The position numbers and the translations under genes are program-made. The notes under the pieces are model-generated. The model had not been told where the DNA came from and did not search any database. It was given only the letters and a program-made list of their open reading frames with translations. Shown here piece after piece: positions 22,864 through 36,800 of a stretch of 64,000 nt of DNA. Each line of letters opens with the position of its first letter. The first letter of the stretch is position 1. Source of the DNA: Sphagnum compactum (Eukaryota > Bryophyta > Sphagnopsida > Sphagnales); contig OZ234493.1 of the NCBI GenBank assembly GCA_965153455.1, positions 24,418,213 through 24,482,212 on the forward strand, written 5' to 3'.

Positions 22864-25800
22864 ATGCAGATACTGAATAAGCTGAAGCAACTGGACGCAT
22901 ATCCGAAGGTCAATGAAGATTTCTACAGCCGTACTCTTTCGGGCGGTCTTATCACTGTCATTTCTTCAGTTTTTATGGCTCTCCTTTTCATCACAGAGCT
23001 ACGTATGTATGCTTCGTTTCATACTCTTGATTCGCTCCTTCCCCCCCCCCCCCCCCAACCTCTCTTCTTGCTAGAGCCTTGGTCTTTCTCTGTCTTTTTC
23101 AACGAAGTAGGGTAGATCTATCGAGAGAAATGACAAAAAAATGTAGCTAATTCTTGAGGTTTTGGTTCCAGGATTATTTTTCTATCCACAAACAACAAAT
23201 CAGCTTGTAGTAGACACTGCCAGAGGAGAGACTCTTACCATCAATGTAAGTTGTGTGGCCCCCCCCCCCCCCATCCCCATTGACCTCAGATTTGTTTTAA
23301 CAACTCCCAAACCTTTTCTTTAGAAAATTCTCAACATCTGATCTGTGCACCTAGAAATCATTTTGAAGAATTTCCCAACATTAGATTGTGTGCATTGCCA
23401 ATTGCGCAAAAAATTCATTTCAATTTGCAGCCCAAAACTAAGAAAGCACAACATAGTTCTGCAAATTTTAGGGTTTTTCTGAATTTAGGGTTTTGATGGT
23501 GATACTGTCTCTTTGGGATCCCCCCATTCGAGCTTTTTTTGTGTCCTTCATTGGCATGTTGTGAAGTTTGATTTGTTAGTCATTTGGGAACTTTTATTGA
23601 TTTGTGCACAATATTATCTTGTGTGAAGCTCGATATTACATTTCCATCTCTAGCATGTTCTGCTGTCAGTTTAGATGCTCTGGACATCAGTGGAGAGCAA
23701 CACCATGATATTGTAAGTTTTTTCTCCTCCATTGGATCTATTGTTGGTTTTGCTCTCCTCCGTTGCTCAGTGTCCATTATAAGTTCTGCTCTCCTCTGTT
23801 GTCCATTGTCCATTGTAAGTTTGCTCTCCTCCAAATTGTCCATTGTTGCAAATGGCGGTGTGCTATAAGTATTTTTTTAAAGGGAATTCTGGACAAAACC
23901 AATTGTCTAACCGAGTGTTTTTCATGAAACAGAGGCACAACATTTTCAAGAAGAGACTGGATCCATCCGGCAAGGAGATTGCAGCCCCAAAAGCAGATAC
24001 TATCAACAGGCCCAAGGTATCATTTATCTTGTCCGTGAGAACTGTAGTTTGATTAGAAATTGAAATCTCCAGTAGTAGCCTTACATGCTATAGGTTTTTC
24101 GGGTGGAACATGAATTCTGGAAGCTGTGTAGGTTCATTGTTTTTGTGCTGAAAGTGCATTGTTTCTAATCTTTTTTATGTTTTTTTGAAAAAAATGATCA
24201 ATAGATTGGGAAGCCTTTGCAAAGGCATGGAGGCAGCCTTGAAGAAAATGAGAAATACTGTGGTTCTTGCTATGGTGCAGAAATGGTGAACATTCTCTGA
24301 CAGCTTTTTTTTCATTACCACTGTTAATATCATGATTGTCCTAGTTTTCATTTTTATTAGCTGTTGCACACGCTTTCTAAGTGATGCTAAAAGTTCATTT
24401 GCTGAGAGAATGGAACTCAGAATTTTTTTCTTTCGGAATGGGATGGATGGTGGGTTGCAGTCAGATGACCAATGTTGCAACTCATGTGAAGATGTGCGAG
24501 AGGCATATCGCCAAAAGGGTTGGGCTATAGGAGATCCTGAGATCATTGATCAGGTTTTTATGATAAGATCTGCTTCTGGTTACTGGAGCTTTTTATCCAC
24601 AACATTTGCACATTTCCTCCTTGTTGGAGATAAATTAAATTTGGTGATCATGTTATTGTCTCCATCTTGCAAATACTCAAAAGTTGGATGTGTTGGGTGG
24701 CAGTGCAAAAGGGAGGGATTTTTGCAGAAAATCAAAGAGGAGGATGGTGAGGGATGTAATGTGTATGGACACTTGGAGGTCAACAAAGTTGCTGGAAACT
24801 TTCACTTTGTATCTGTGAATTCCTTTCAGCAAGTGAACATGCTTCTCCTTGGCTTCCTGGAGTTCCAGATGGAAAGCTTCAATGTACTACTCCCTTGTCA
24901 CTTTTGTTTTCCTCTTTCTCTAAGTGTTGAGAAACTTCAAAAAACCAAGTAGGTATAACAAAATGTGCAGGAGCTAGTAGTAGCTAACCATGAGAAACAG
25001 CTGGTACCAATAGGGCAGTTGATGAAATTCTACTCGACTATGTATCAGAGGAATGCTGTCAAATTTTGAACACTACTTCATTGTGGGATGTGCTTCTCTG
25101 TGTTGTGAAATTATTGCACATTATGCACTGAGCACAATGGCTTTTTTAGTATCAAATGTCCTTTCTGAAGTACAATTTTGTTGTTCTTATCATTGATGTT
25201 ATCATGGCAGGTCAGCCATAAAATTAATGAGCTCAGTTTTGGTGCTCACTTTCCTGGAGTGGTGAATCCACTGGATGGGTACATTCTGCTCACATTTGTC
25301 TCTCATATCTCTTCACTGGCATTTCAAAGTTTGTTCATATTGAGTGCTCTCTGCTGCTGGTGGAGCAGATATTATCCTCCTAGGGCATCAACTTCTCAAG
25401 TGTTCTACCTAAGGCCTGAAGCCTAAACAGCAAGCATGCATACAGCCAGAAAACAAAAAATATCCTAATTCTGTGACCTGCTCTGCTAGGAAATGACTAC
25501 CCGAATGTGTTGATGAGGTACCCTACAGTATAGTAGCAAGGATAAACTCAGTAAAAAACTAACAGAAATGTAACACAATTCACAAGAAAGCTTGCTTGTT
25601 TGTGAAATCATTGTGACATATTAACTTGTGTGGATGAATGGAGGAACAGGGTGGTGAACATTCAGAAATCAGCTCATGGCATGTATCAGTATTTCATCAA
25701 GGTGAAATTGTCATCTGCTTGCTAGCTTGCTCCTTTGAAGACCATTTTTCTTACATTCTGGTCGCCCTAAGTTTTGAGCATATTATCATATACTACTCTA

Positions 25801-26950
25801 CACCCATGGTTGGCAGCTGATGAAATTTTGTTTAAACCATTGAGTAATTCCGAAGTATTCAGTTCAGGGTTCAGGGTTTAGGGTCTGGGGGACAGAGGGT
25901 CTTGGGGGCTTTTAATTCTCTAGGATCCTATGGCTTGACAAAGTAACAGACAACCAGGGGATGATTTTGTTCACTTTCTGAAGCAGGTGGTACCAACACT
26001 GTACACTGACATCCGAGGTCACAAAATTGCAACAAATCAGGTGTGCCAAAGTACTTCTAGCCCAGAACTTAAGACATCTTCAAATGGCAGTTGATTTCGT
26101 GACAGTGTTGTAAAAGGAAGATCAACTAAGTCTATGTTAATGGAGGGAGAAGAATCTTTGAGTGCTGTTTGAAGATTAGCTAAGAAGAAAGTTCAGGAAA
26201 GTTTTTCTGATTCTGGCTTGGTTTTGCAGTTCTCAGTGACAGAGCATTTCATTAAAGGAGGATCTGGCTCCCGGTATGTACCTGGGCTTTTCTTTATCTA
26301 CGATTTGTCACCCATCAAGGTAAGATATCCATTTTATTCCCTTCATATTTCTCATCTGATAGTGAAACAATTGGGTCAATTGCTCCCCACCTGAATCTTG
26401 CTGTTCCATGCTCTGCTAGAGAACAGTTTTTGCCACCATTGCCATCATCATGCTGCAAGACTGAACAATTCTCACTAGAGAAATCATCACCAATGACAAA
26501 CAGTTGTCAATTAACTTGAGCTGTGGATAATGATTTATGGCAGGTGAAATTTGTGGAGGAAAGGGTGTCTTTTTTGCATTTTCTCACAAATGTGTGTGCG
26601 ATAGTGGGAGGTAATTATTCTCCCCTTTTTGCATTTAGTAGCACTTAGGTGCTGGTTATGGTTTCTCCTGTGAAGACTACACTTTCTCCCAAATTACAAA
26701 AATTAGTGCATATTTTCTGCCTTTAGCACACGTTTTGTGCAGATGGTGAAATTTCCACTTTCAGCAATTTCATATGCCTTTTTTTACAATTATCAACACC
26801 ATAGATAACACATGTAGATTTCATACACTGTAGATAACACATGGCTTCTGTGATGCAGGAATATTTACAGTTTCAGGCATCATTGACTCATTTATATACC
26901 ATGGTCATCGTGCAATTAAGAAAAAGGTCGAGTTAGGAAAGTTGAGCTGA
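22864..26950 (+). CDS. ERGIC3: ERGIC3/ERV46-type ER-Golgi cargo receptor, 13 exons
   Basis: Thirteen exons join with no frame conflict: 22864-23002, 23172-23245, 23629-23712, 23933-24016, 24205-24285, 24461-24553, 24704-24883, 25211-25278, 25650-25701, 25987-26040, 26230-26319, 26544-26610 and 26859-26950. Total 1158 nt, 385 aa, the usual family length. The protein cycles between ER and Golgi with its ERV41 partner. It shows an N-terminal cytosolic segment (LKQLDAYPKVNEDFYSRT), a first membrane span (about 27-46), the lumenal core with LDISGEQHHDI, the Cys-rich CGSCYGAE...CCNSCEDVREAYR, NKVAGNFHF and FPGVVNPLDG, then a second span (SFIYHGHRAIKKK follows) and a short cytosolic tail ending KVELGKLS. 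The segment after GNFHF (VSVNSFQQVNMLLLGF) is less conserved than usual but in frame. Introns hold poly-C runs. Confidence 0.96.
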
Positions 26951-29693
26951 ATAGACTCAGCAGGTACTGAAGCATTTTGAACATTTAGCTAGCTAGTCCA
27001 TCCTTGTGAAAGAACCAAGGAGCCTCAAATTCTGGGCCCTAATTGTTCCCCATCTTGTTGAAGAATGTTAGTTATCCATATGGGAATTTTTCCTCAATAG
27101 GGTAGTTCTCATTTGGGCCTTTAGTTTCACTGAAATTCAAACTTGTTGACACTACTTATCCATAGTGTTTGCAGCAGCTGCTGCACCAGCAGCTCTTCCC
27201 CACCTAAAATCATTTTAGCTGTTAGCTCAACAATTTTCAGCAGAAAGATGACAGTACGGAGTCTAGAGCTTGTTGTCTGGATACATCAAGCCGATTGTTC
27301 CAAGAAAAGCTTGGGGTATCGTCCCCCTTGTTACAGTCAAATTGAGGACTGGAAGTAAAAAGAGGTGGCCGCCAGACCCAGCATTCTCTCCAGGAAGAAG
27401 TGGTTCTTTATTGGACCTGGAATTTGATTCACACAAATTGCAATTGTGCTGTTCTTGTGGGTTGTCTCCATGGCTCCACCCTCAGATGAATTGTTGGATG
27501 AAGTATCCTTCTTCCCTTTCTTTTGGACAAGATAATATAGTTCCATGTGTACTGAGATTAGATGATAGGTTCCATTTCTGTGTACCAAAGTTGGAAGCAG
27601 GAATTTCACTTTTGAATTTTTTACACAAGAAAACCTTAAACTCTCCTGAAGAAGGGCACAAAAAATTTGAAACCAAATTTTCCTCTGAAGATGGGTGATT
27701 CTTATTTCATACCGGTAAGGTCGGTTGATTACCTCAGTGTTGGAATTGCTGCGTCTCTGAGTCACATAAACTTGAAGTGGTCTTGATCATCAAGAGGTGT
27801 AGGCTGGTGTAGTATCATCCTGTCCAAGGGAGCTCTGTTTCAAGTTTGTAGATCACGCAATTTCTAGGACTTTGAATTGTGTTTTAGAGTTTCAGAATTA
27901 TAATCATATATTACCATAATTCCAAAACATGTCGGTACAAGATAACCTTGTACTCTTAAGAATTTCAAGGGGTTTAATAATATTGAAAGGTCCATAACAA
28001 CTGAACATTTTTTTGTTTTAAGGGGATTTGCCGAAGGTTTTGGAATGACAATATACAGAATCAAGGAAAAGAAATAGAAGATCAGCAAATTGATCAATTT
28101 TCCAAAACCAAGAATACCCGAAGAAAGAAAAAGATCATAGCTTTGATGTATTTCTATTGTGGTACTAAATCGTTTCCTTAAAAATTAGTAGTTTGTAATG
28201 TTAAACAAGTGTTTGTCATTGAAAATGGTAACGGTAGTGAACACTAACTGCATTTCAGGATGAGACTGCTGCATGTAGGAGTTGACGCATATTGCAAACA
28301 CAAAGTTGTATGCAATGAGGATAGTTGCGTTTTCACCTGACTCATTCAACTCCAGTCTCCAAAGATGCCTGGCATATCAAGCAACAACCCGAGCGGCAAG
28401 TACTGTCACTCAAATCAAAGGAGAAATTCCTGTACTGCCAAACCAAAAAGCAAGTTCAAGGTAACAAGGCAATCAGATACCAAGACTGCTGGCCACTTTT
28501 CAATTTGTCCTAGAAACAGACCTTTTCTTCAGTTAGGTTGGTGATGTCTGTCGAGTCTTGTCATTGCCAGGAAAGAAGGGATGAACAAAACATAGATATC
28601 TGAGGGTGTTGAGACCAAGAACTATTAAGTGGGCATAGAAAAGCTGCCCAATTAAGATTGAGAATCCTTTAAAACCATCATTTGAAGATTCCAATTGCAG
28701 AATCAGACATAATAAGACGATCCAAAAAATCAAACTCACAGGAGAGAACCAACGATAACTTACATAGAAAAACTGGAGAGAAATCAGACTTTTTAAGACA
28801 AACCAAAAAATCAAGCTCAAAAAAGGAAGAGCTAAAAGTTAGCTAAAAGGACTGCACAAATAGTACTCATTGAGACGTCAATTGATTCCTTAAAGCTTGA
28901 GTGAACAAACAAGAGGAACAAGCTATCTACCAAGAAATAGGCAAGAAAACAAAACTGCAGAAATACTACCATTAAGCTATGAAGAAACTCCATGGACGTA
29001 ATCTCATTCACATTGTTCAACCAGACATATTTGAAGACTGATGTCAAGGTGACAGTCCATCAAAACTGCAGACAACTCACTAAAGGTCCAACCTTGTCCT
29101 CATGCATCTGGCTACAATGCTTCCACTGTACTGGCAGAGGGCACACCTTGCCATATGTACCAATGGCTTAAGAGCCATCAAAGAAGCTATGGTTGCACAC
29201 ACTTTAGTCCATGTTCAATGATGGCATCAAGTGCCAACAATTTGCTCAAAATGACAATATATACCTACCTACTTGCAATACCTTGGGTTCTTGTGGATTA
29301 AATCCCCAAGCATAAACAGTTTGCCTGCATCCTCAGTGCAAGCATGGTACATAATGAAAATGATGATGCTACCGGTTGAGACACCTCTTGCACTTCATTC
29401 AGCTATTGAGTAAAGAAAGCCAGTTAGAGAGAACACAAACCCATCCAGTGTGTTTTAAAGACCTCCAAAGCCTCAAAATCTGGCAAGCAAGAAGTGCAAT
29501 GCAATCTTGCAACAGAGTCACAACTTACTGGGTTTTGAACCGCATCTTCCTTTCCTCAAATGAGCTGACATTGTGAAGCACAGAGTAAAGATAATCTGTA
29601 GTATTAAAGCAGGAGACAGCCATCAGACAACCAGACTCAAGACCCCTAAGAAAAAAAACAAAACAAAAACTGCTACCATACAAGAGCATAGGA
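26951..29693. other. intergenic region between the ERGIC3-like and RBR genes
   Basis: The first few hundred bases are probably ERGIC3 3' UTR. The open frames at 27270-27765, 28282-28513 and 28533-29047 give no recognisable domain and overlap on both strands. I see no supported gene. Confidence 0.45.
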
Positions 29694-29967
29694 ACCAGGT
29701 TTAGGGTTTAATGGGGTTCTATTTCTATTTCCTTTGTGTTTGCTCCATTGCAGGACTTCCTGAAGATAGAAACACGAGTCCTGGACAAGACAACCCTCAA
29801 AGGTGATGTTGGCAAGCAAGAGTATAGGACTCAGGTTTAGGGTTTAGGGTTTAATGGGGTTCTATTTCCTTTGTGCTTGCTCTTTTGCAGGACTTGCTTA
29901 AAATAGAAACAGGAGTCCTCCTGGACAAGACAACACTCAAAGAAGATGTTAGCAAGCAAGCAAGAGT
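29694..29967. repeat. tandem duplication of about 135 bp with telomere-like motifs
   Basis: Two adjacent copies each run from an AGGTTTAGGGTTTAATGGGG-type start through TTTCCTTTGTGTTTGCTC, TTGCAGGACTT, ATAGAAACA-GAGTCCT and GACAAGACAAC, then ACTCAAAG or CCTCAAAG, to GATGTT-GCAAGCAAG. The second copy carries an extra TTTAGGG unit (three in a row at about 29835-29854). The block lies 0.5-0.8 kb before the RBR start codon. Confidence 0.8.
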
Positions 29968-30093
29968 GAGACTTGCTACCTTTGAAATAACAGTGTGGAG
30001 CTCGGGCAATATATTTTGTCTCAATAAGACAAAAAAGCCAACCACCTGCCAAGAGAATCCGCACAGTGCATACTAGGTATCAAACTCAGAAAG

Positions 30094-30101
30094 GCGGGAA
30101 A
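30094..30101 (-). promoter_or_regulatory. E2F binding site (GCGGGAAA) upstream of RBR
   Basis: GCGGGAAA is the exact complement of the E2F consensus TTTCCCGC. It lies 380 bp before the RBR start codon and faces a second perfect site. Confidence 0.75.
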
Positions 30102-30141
30102 CCCATCCCTTCGTCGTCCGCAACACAGTTCTCGCTGGTTT

Positions 30142-30149
30142 TTTCCCGC
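30142..30149 (+). promoter_or_regulatory. E2F binding site (TTTCCCGC) upstream of RBR
   Basis: A perfect TTTCCCGC within TTTTTTCCCGCGC, 48 bp from the inverted site at 30094. Plant RBR genes are known E2F targets, so this pair fits a negative feedback loop. Confidence 0.78.
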
Positions 30150-30480
30150 GCATTTGTGCAAGTTTTGATACCGAACCGAATCAATCAGGTCTCGCGAATC
30201 TGCCCACAATGATCAGATCTGTTGCACCAATGATCGATCACAGAGACCGGCGAGCAAGGAACGAGTGTGCATCGCATTGCAGTTTGGAGTCTGCAATCGG
30301 GCGTCCGATGACCGTCCCCTCCCCAACTGCCATAGTGCCTTTCTGCCTTCCCTTGAGTAGAAGGAAACACGGCTTCAAAACAAAGGGAAGAAGCAAACGA
30401 GGAGTAGCAGCTTCTTCTTCTTCTTCTTCTAAAGAGATGTGGACTTCAGCAACAGAAGTAGGAATAGCAGCAGCAGGAGG

Positions 30481-30821
30481 ATGGCGAACAACAACAAGTC
30501 TGCGGAAATGGATGTCGCGGGTGGAGGAGTTATGAGGAATGGTGGAGGAGACTTGAATCGGTCTTTGAGAAGGGCAGCTTCGCAAGCTTTCTGGGACGGA
30601 ATGGAAGCGCGCTTCATGGAGCGCTGTGAGGTAAGTACCTTACTTTAGGTGTTTCGCAATCAGCAGATTGCGATGAAGAATCAATCTCTAGTGCGTCAGG
30701 TGCATATCGCTGGATGCATCGCAGCGAGTAATCCTTTTTGTCGAGAAGAAAACCTCTCCCTCCCTTAAGCACTGTTGCTCTCTCTCTCTCTCTCTCCTCA
30801 TTTTCCTCGTTTTCTTTCTGC

Positions 30822-30880
<59 letters not shown>

Positions 30881-33800
30881 TCTGTGTGTGTGATAGATAC
30901 TAGCGTGGCTTTCTTGTCAGGTTGGCCTTGGTCTGGGTGAGAAAATGTTGCTGCGAGTTTCACGTTTCTTCGAAGACAGCAAGCCACTCCTGCTCGCCAA
31001 CATAGAGACCTTTGGAACTGGCTCAGTAAGTGTATCTATGTGTGTGTTTCCGTTTGTGTGCACCGTGTTGTTCTTTGGACTAGCTTGATTTTGTGTTCTC
31101 GCCAGATGTTGTTTGCTAGTAGTTTCACGGAGCAGTTTTTGCGGCAAATGATAAAGCGGCACCTTGGGCAGAAAAGAATGCTTATATTCCTTGGTGTGCA
31201 TTTTGTTGTGCATTTTGTAGACTTTTGAAGAAGAGATTTGGTTTTTCCTCTGCCTCTTATGTTCCTATTTATCTTCATAACCGAATTCCAGTATCACCTG
31301 ATTGTTTAGTGTGTTTTTGTCAATGACCAGATTGAGGAGGCAGAGCGATTATGGAATGCATGTACTTTGTATGCTGTGAAGATGTTGAGCAGTGCAACAT
31401 GTGTTGGAGAGGATGCTGACGCTGTTGAAGGTGGTGCAGCAGCAGGATTTACACTTACTCAACTTCTGCGAGTGACCAAGATTAGGTTTGTGTTGTGGGT
31501 TGTTTTGGCTCCTGTGTGTCTACAACATACCTCACTCATGTTCATGCCTTTGAATCTTCACACATGAATAGTTACTATTGTTGGGAGTTGATAGGTGCAC
31601 TTTGAGAGGTCATTCCATGCCCCATGTGTGTTTGTGTGTGTTTCTCTAATTTGTTCTGTGACTTGATCTGTTGTGAACATCAGTGCAATGGATCTTTTCA
31701 AGGAGCTTCCACAGTTTCTTGTGAAAGCAGCCCCAACTCTTGAAGCTTTGTATGGAGATAGCTGGGAAAAGCATCTTCAGGTGAGGTTCTTGTCAAGTGG
31801 TTCTTGTGGTTCAATGAAAGTGATTCTACCTTGGATAAATGGTTTTGAAATCACTACATGTATTTTGCCTGTTGGTGCTGGACCAGGTGAAGGAAGTGCA
31901 AGCCAATATTGTCCATGTGACAGTTCTCTTCAAGTAAGGAAGTCAATTGACCTACATTCATGTTCTGTATTTAGTTGCACAGAAGCTATGCATGTCTTGA
32001 AGAAGAAGAAGAAGAAGAAGCTGAGAGTTCCATTTACCTTTTTAGTCCAAGCTCTTGATTGTTTCTGACAATAGATTGGTTTGTTTCTGGCAGCTACTAC
32101 AATCGAGTGTATAAGGAACTTTTCTTCTCTTCAGAATATTCTGTTGGAAATGTGAATGGGTCTCCATCAAATGTCAAGGGTGGCTTTTCTCCTCACATGC
32201 AATTTGGGTGGATGCTTTTCCTGGCACTACGGATGCATGTCCTCAATCAGTTCACTGACCTGGTGACTTGCACCAATGGACTTCTGGCTATTATTGTACG
32301 CAGCCATTCCCTTGTAATGTGTTTCTTCAACATGCTAGGTACATATTAAGGGCTACTTTCACAGATGTAATTGCTTTCTCACCAGCAATGTGCTTAAACG
32401 ATATGTTCAGGGTGTAAGAGGTCCCAGCCAATACCACCTATGTAGAGGGAAGTAATGGCAGAGTAATCACTGCCATTCATGGTGAAGGTGATGGTCTGAT
32501 ACTTTGTGGGTGACTCTCACAAGATCATGACTGCAATCATGCTTGTTGTATGTGTTTTGGTGTGGATGGAACTGACACAACAGTTGCCTTCAAAGTGTTA
32601 TTTTGCAGTTATCTCTGTAATCTCATAGATAAGTCTTGATTACTTTCTCCTATCATTTGAAGTGGAATAGCTCTTGGTCATAATTTATCGTGTCCAGCAG
32701 ATCTAGCTATCTAAGCATGTGGTGCCTTACTTTCAGAAACAACATGTGACTTGGCATCCAGAAACTGGCACCCTTTCTGATGATTTGAGTGTAGCTTAAA
32801 GCCTTATGTTCCTAATCTTGTATGGTAATTGTTTTTTTCTTGAGTCTGATTGTCTATGGATGTCAATGGCTGTAATGATACAGGTTATCTTGATGCTTCA
32901 CATGCCACCTCATTTGAGGAAAGTCTGTGTCAAAGATGCTTCAAAATTTGGTAAGTAGTGACTCTTTTTCAGGATTGCGTGCACCTGCTTGCCAAGTTGT
33001 GAGGCTTAGGAGCCCTTGAATACATGATGCTCGTGTACTGCAAACACCTAACTGGCTTTCATGCTGACCAGCTAAGCGAGGTCCAAAAGGTGTCAATTTG
33101 GTTGCATCCTTCTGCAACATGTACTATGCATGCACAGAGGATGTGTCTTGCATGGTGGAGAAGGCAAACAGCATGATTGTGGATTTATTTAAGAAGAAGC
33201 CAAGTGATGAAAGCATATCTTGTCATCCAAAGCAAATAGCTGGCATTGATTTAGGTCAGACTGTCAGTTCACATCATCCCTGCCACCTTCAATATATATT
33301 GCAACGTTTGCCATTTTTTGCCAGATTCATCAATCATGTGCATACACCTCTGAAGGGGGAGACATGTCATTTGTTCTACTGTTGACAGATGGTCTTGCTT
33401 ACTTTGAGGGCTTGATGGAGAATGGTTGCATAACATCAAATTTATACATTTTGGAAAAGGATTATGAAGAGGCTTACCAGAGTCGTGGGGAGCTAGATGA
33501 ACGGATATTCATCAATGGAGAAGTGAGCTTGATGGGCTGTGTCTCTTGTGACTCACCAGATATTTCTGCTTATAAGGTGCAAACTTTGCCCCAATTCTCC
33601 TTTCCTCCAGACCTTCTTTCCTGTGATGAAGACTTCTGTGACAATCCGATAACCTTGCCTGTCATGGACAGATGCCAGGTATCTTGTCATGAGTTTGTTC
33701 AATCACTAATTGACTTTGATTAATATTGGTTCCTGTCTTTCAATTCCAGCGCAAGTATGACACAATATCATCACCCGTGCGGGGTTCAGCAGTTTCAACA

Positions 33801-36800
33801 GGGGTGCTGCTGTCATCAGTAAATGCTTCACCTTGTTCATCACCAGTCAAGATGGGAGGATCTTCGACAGCCAATAGCAACAAGATAGCCCCGCCTACTC
33901 CAGTTAGTATCACTATGACCACTGCTAAGTGGCTCCGTGATGTCATAACCCCACTCCCAGCAGAGCCTTCCCTGGAGCTGCAGCTTTTCTTTCGGACATG
34001 TGACAGGGACATCTCCTGTGATGTGAGGAACAGAGCACAGGTTTTGCTGGAATCAATCTTTCCCAGCAATGGTGTGGGGAACTGGCGAGGGGTGCAGGGA
34101 AGTTGCCTAGAGGACACGATCTGGGTGGAGCAACGTAGACTTGAAGCCTTGAAGCTGTACTACAGAGTCATAGGGGCCATGTGCCGGTCTGAGGCACAAA
34201 GACTGCAAAACAGCAACCTTACTTCTCTCCTTTCCAATGAGCGGTTCCACCGCTGCATGATTGCCTGCTCAGCTGAGCTTGTCCTTGCCACACACAAGAC
34301 AGTAACCATGACTTTCCCAGCAGTTTTAGAGCCAGCAGGAATAACAGCCTTTGACTTAAGTAAAGTAATTGAGTACTTTGTGCGGCATGAGGATACTCTG
34401 CCACGGGAGTTGAAGAGGCACCTCAACTCAATAGAAGAGAGACTTCTAGAGAGCATGGCTTGGGAGAAGGGATCATCAATGTATACATCCCTCATTTTTG
34501 CAAAGCCAAACCTTGCAGCAGAAATTAACCGCTTATGTCTGATGGCTGATCCAATGCCATCACTGGACAATCTTGGCTCAGAAGAGGGTCCAACACCAGC
34601 AACTACACAATGCTTGGCTGGAGGTATGCTCAGTTCCTGAGAGTATTATTTATCAAAAGTCCTGCTACTCATAGTTTTCCATGGCCAGAGGAGGTCTTTA
34701 ACTACTGCCCTGTATCAAAGATAATCATGCTGGAGTCCATTCTCAACACTTGACGAGTTGAAGTAGCACAGATGGATTTGTCAGATTAGTTAATGTGATC
34801 CATTGGTTCATGAATAGAGATTCAAGCACATCCTCTTGCCTTTCATTTGTGCATTGTGTGGAGCAGCTTGAGTCTGTGAGGATACAAGACAAGAACATGA
34901 ATCTGGCCTGCAGTTTTTTGTTCACTAGTGAAAAAAAGAGAAACTCTACTTTTTGCAGGGGAAATGTCAGGAGCTTTGTTTTCAACACAGAAGGCAGTTT
35001 CAGCATCCCCTGCCCGAAATGGAGGAGCTGCAGGTTCATATGGAAGTGCTGAGCAAGTGGGACCTGCATGTTTTAATTCACCAGTGAAAGAACGGCTGTC
35101 AGCATTCTCTACCTTCGTCTCTCCTTTGAGAAACCGCTTGAGAGCTCCACTGCAATCAGCCTTTGCCAGGTGTGCACATTTATGTGAGGTTGAACTGCAC
35201 AAATAAGCTGATTTTTTTTTTTTTTTTAATGTCACTTTTTCATTATTGTTACCCTTGAAACTTCAAGCAACATGAGAATGTTTCTTTGTTTGCACTGTTT
35301 AGCCCACAGAGACCAAGCCCACTCGGTGGCGGGGAGACTTGTGCAGAGACAGTCATCAATGTTTTCTTTCAGAAGGTGACATTGAGCTCAGAAATTTCTT
35401 GGGTTCTCTTTGTTTTGCATGTTCATACATACACCCCTGTGTATGGATCAAGCCTTATCTCTGCTTTCTAATTGGGAAGGGATTTCACTGAATTATGTGG
35501 CTTCTGCAATGAATTTTGTGCAATGGTCCTTGCCATTGCTCTAAACCTCCTTCAAGCTTGCAATAAGTCTGATCTCTTCTTTCTTCTCTTTTTTCTTTCC
35601 AGGGGTTAACAAGGAAATTTTATCTTGTGGTTACTGTACACAAAGTATTAAACTACCTGCATCTATCAGGCTATGTCTATCATCATCTTCCAATCTGTCA
35701 TCGGATTGGCCTCAAGTGGTGATGAGTTAATGTGCAGGTACTTATTCTTGCAGCTGTAAGAATACGAAATTTATGTGAACACCTTGGGCAGTCACAGCAG
35801 TTAGTTGAGCATGTGTACCGAGTGTTCCAGCACACACTGCAACGTGAGACTAGTTTATTTTTCAATCGACACATTGATCAACTCATACTCTGCTCAATCT
35901 ATGGTGTCTGCAAGGTCAGCCCACCACCATGATTTTATCACATCCTTGTTGGGCACTTAATTCTTGTCTTCACTGTATCCCATTCTGAGCAGAAGGGAAA
36001 GTCTGAGTTCAATAGAGCTTCTTTGAGTTGTCCCACTGTTAGTCCTCTGAATAGAAGAAGCACATATACTCAACAAAGAGACATGCCCCAGCACAGTGTA
36101 ATTGCCAGCTTGTGACAAGTGTTGTTGGTTTACTGGCACAGGTTAGCAAAGTAACAGTTACATTTCGTGACATTATACATCAGTACCGAATGCAGCCACA
36201 GTGCAAATTTCATGTATTTCGCAATGTCTTCATTGACTTACCTCCCTGGCGGAGAAATGGGGTATGTACTCTGCAGCCTTATGAAATGAAGTATATTTTG
36301 CAGTTAGAGGGTTAGTGTCAGGTGCAATCTGCTTCACTGTGTTTGCATAGACTTTCCTATTTGTTATTACATAGCAGTTTTAACCTTGTTCTGATTGCAG
36401 AAGGGAGGAGGACAGGAGACAGGTGATATCATCAAGTTCTACAATGAAATTTTTGTACATTCCACCAAAACATTTTTGCTGCACATAGGTTCTGCACCTG
36501 TTTCAAGCAACACCCATGGTTCAGATGAAGGAAATTGTCCCAACAGTAAGGGATCTTGGCCTTTCTGAAGGTTTTGATGGGGCTGTCCATGTGAAGCTGT
36601 AGATATGGTCTGGCTGTGTGTTTGTTATGCACATCTGGTAGGAAGATGTGTCCAGGCTTTTGGACCTGCATTCTTTCAAATGAATGTTTTAAATCTCAGC
36701 TGTTGATGACGTTGGACTCATCAGTGAAAACAGGCTAAATAAAGAGTGTTAGACAGCAGTTTCTTTTCTGGTTCTTCAGTAATTGTGCGTTTTGCAAGGT

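Noticed and set aside
29835-29854. Interstitial telomere array
   Set aside because: Only three TTTAGGG units; too short to call a telomeric site.
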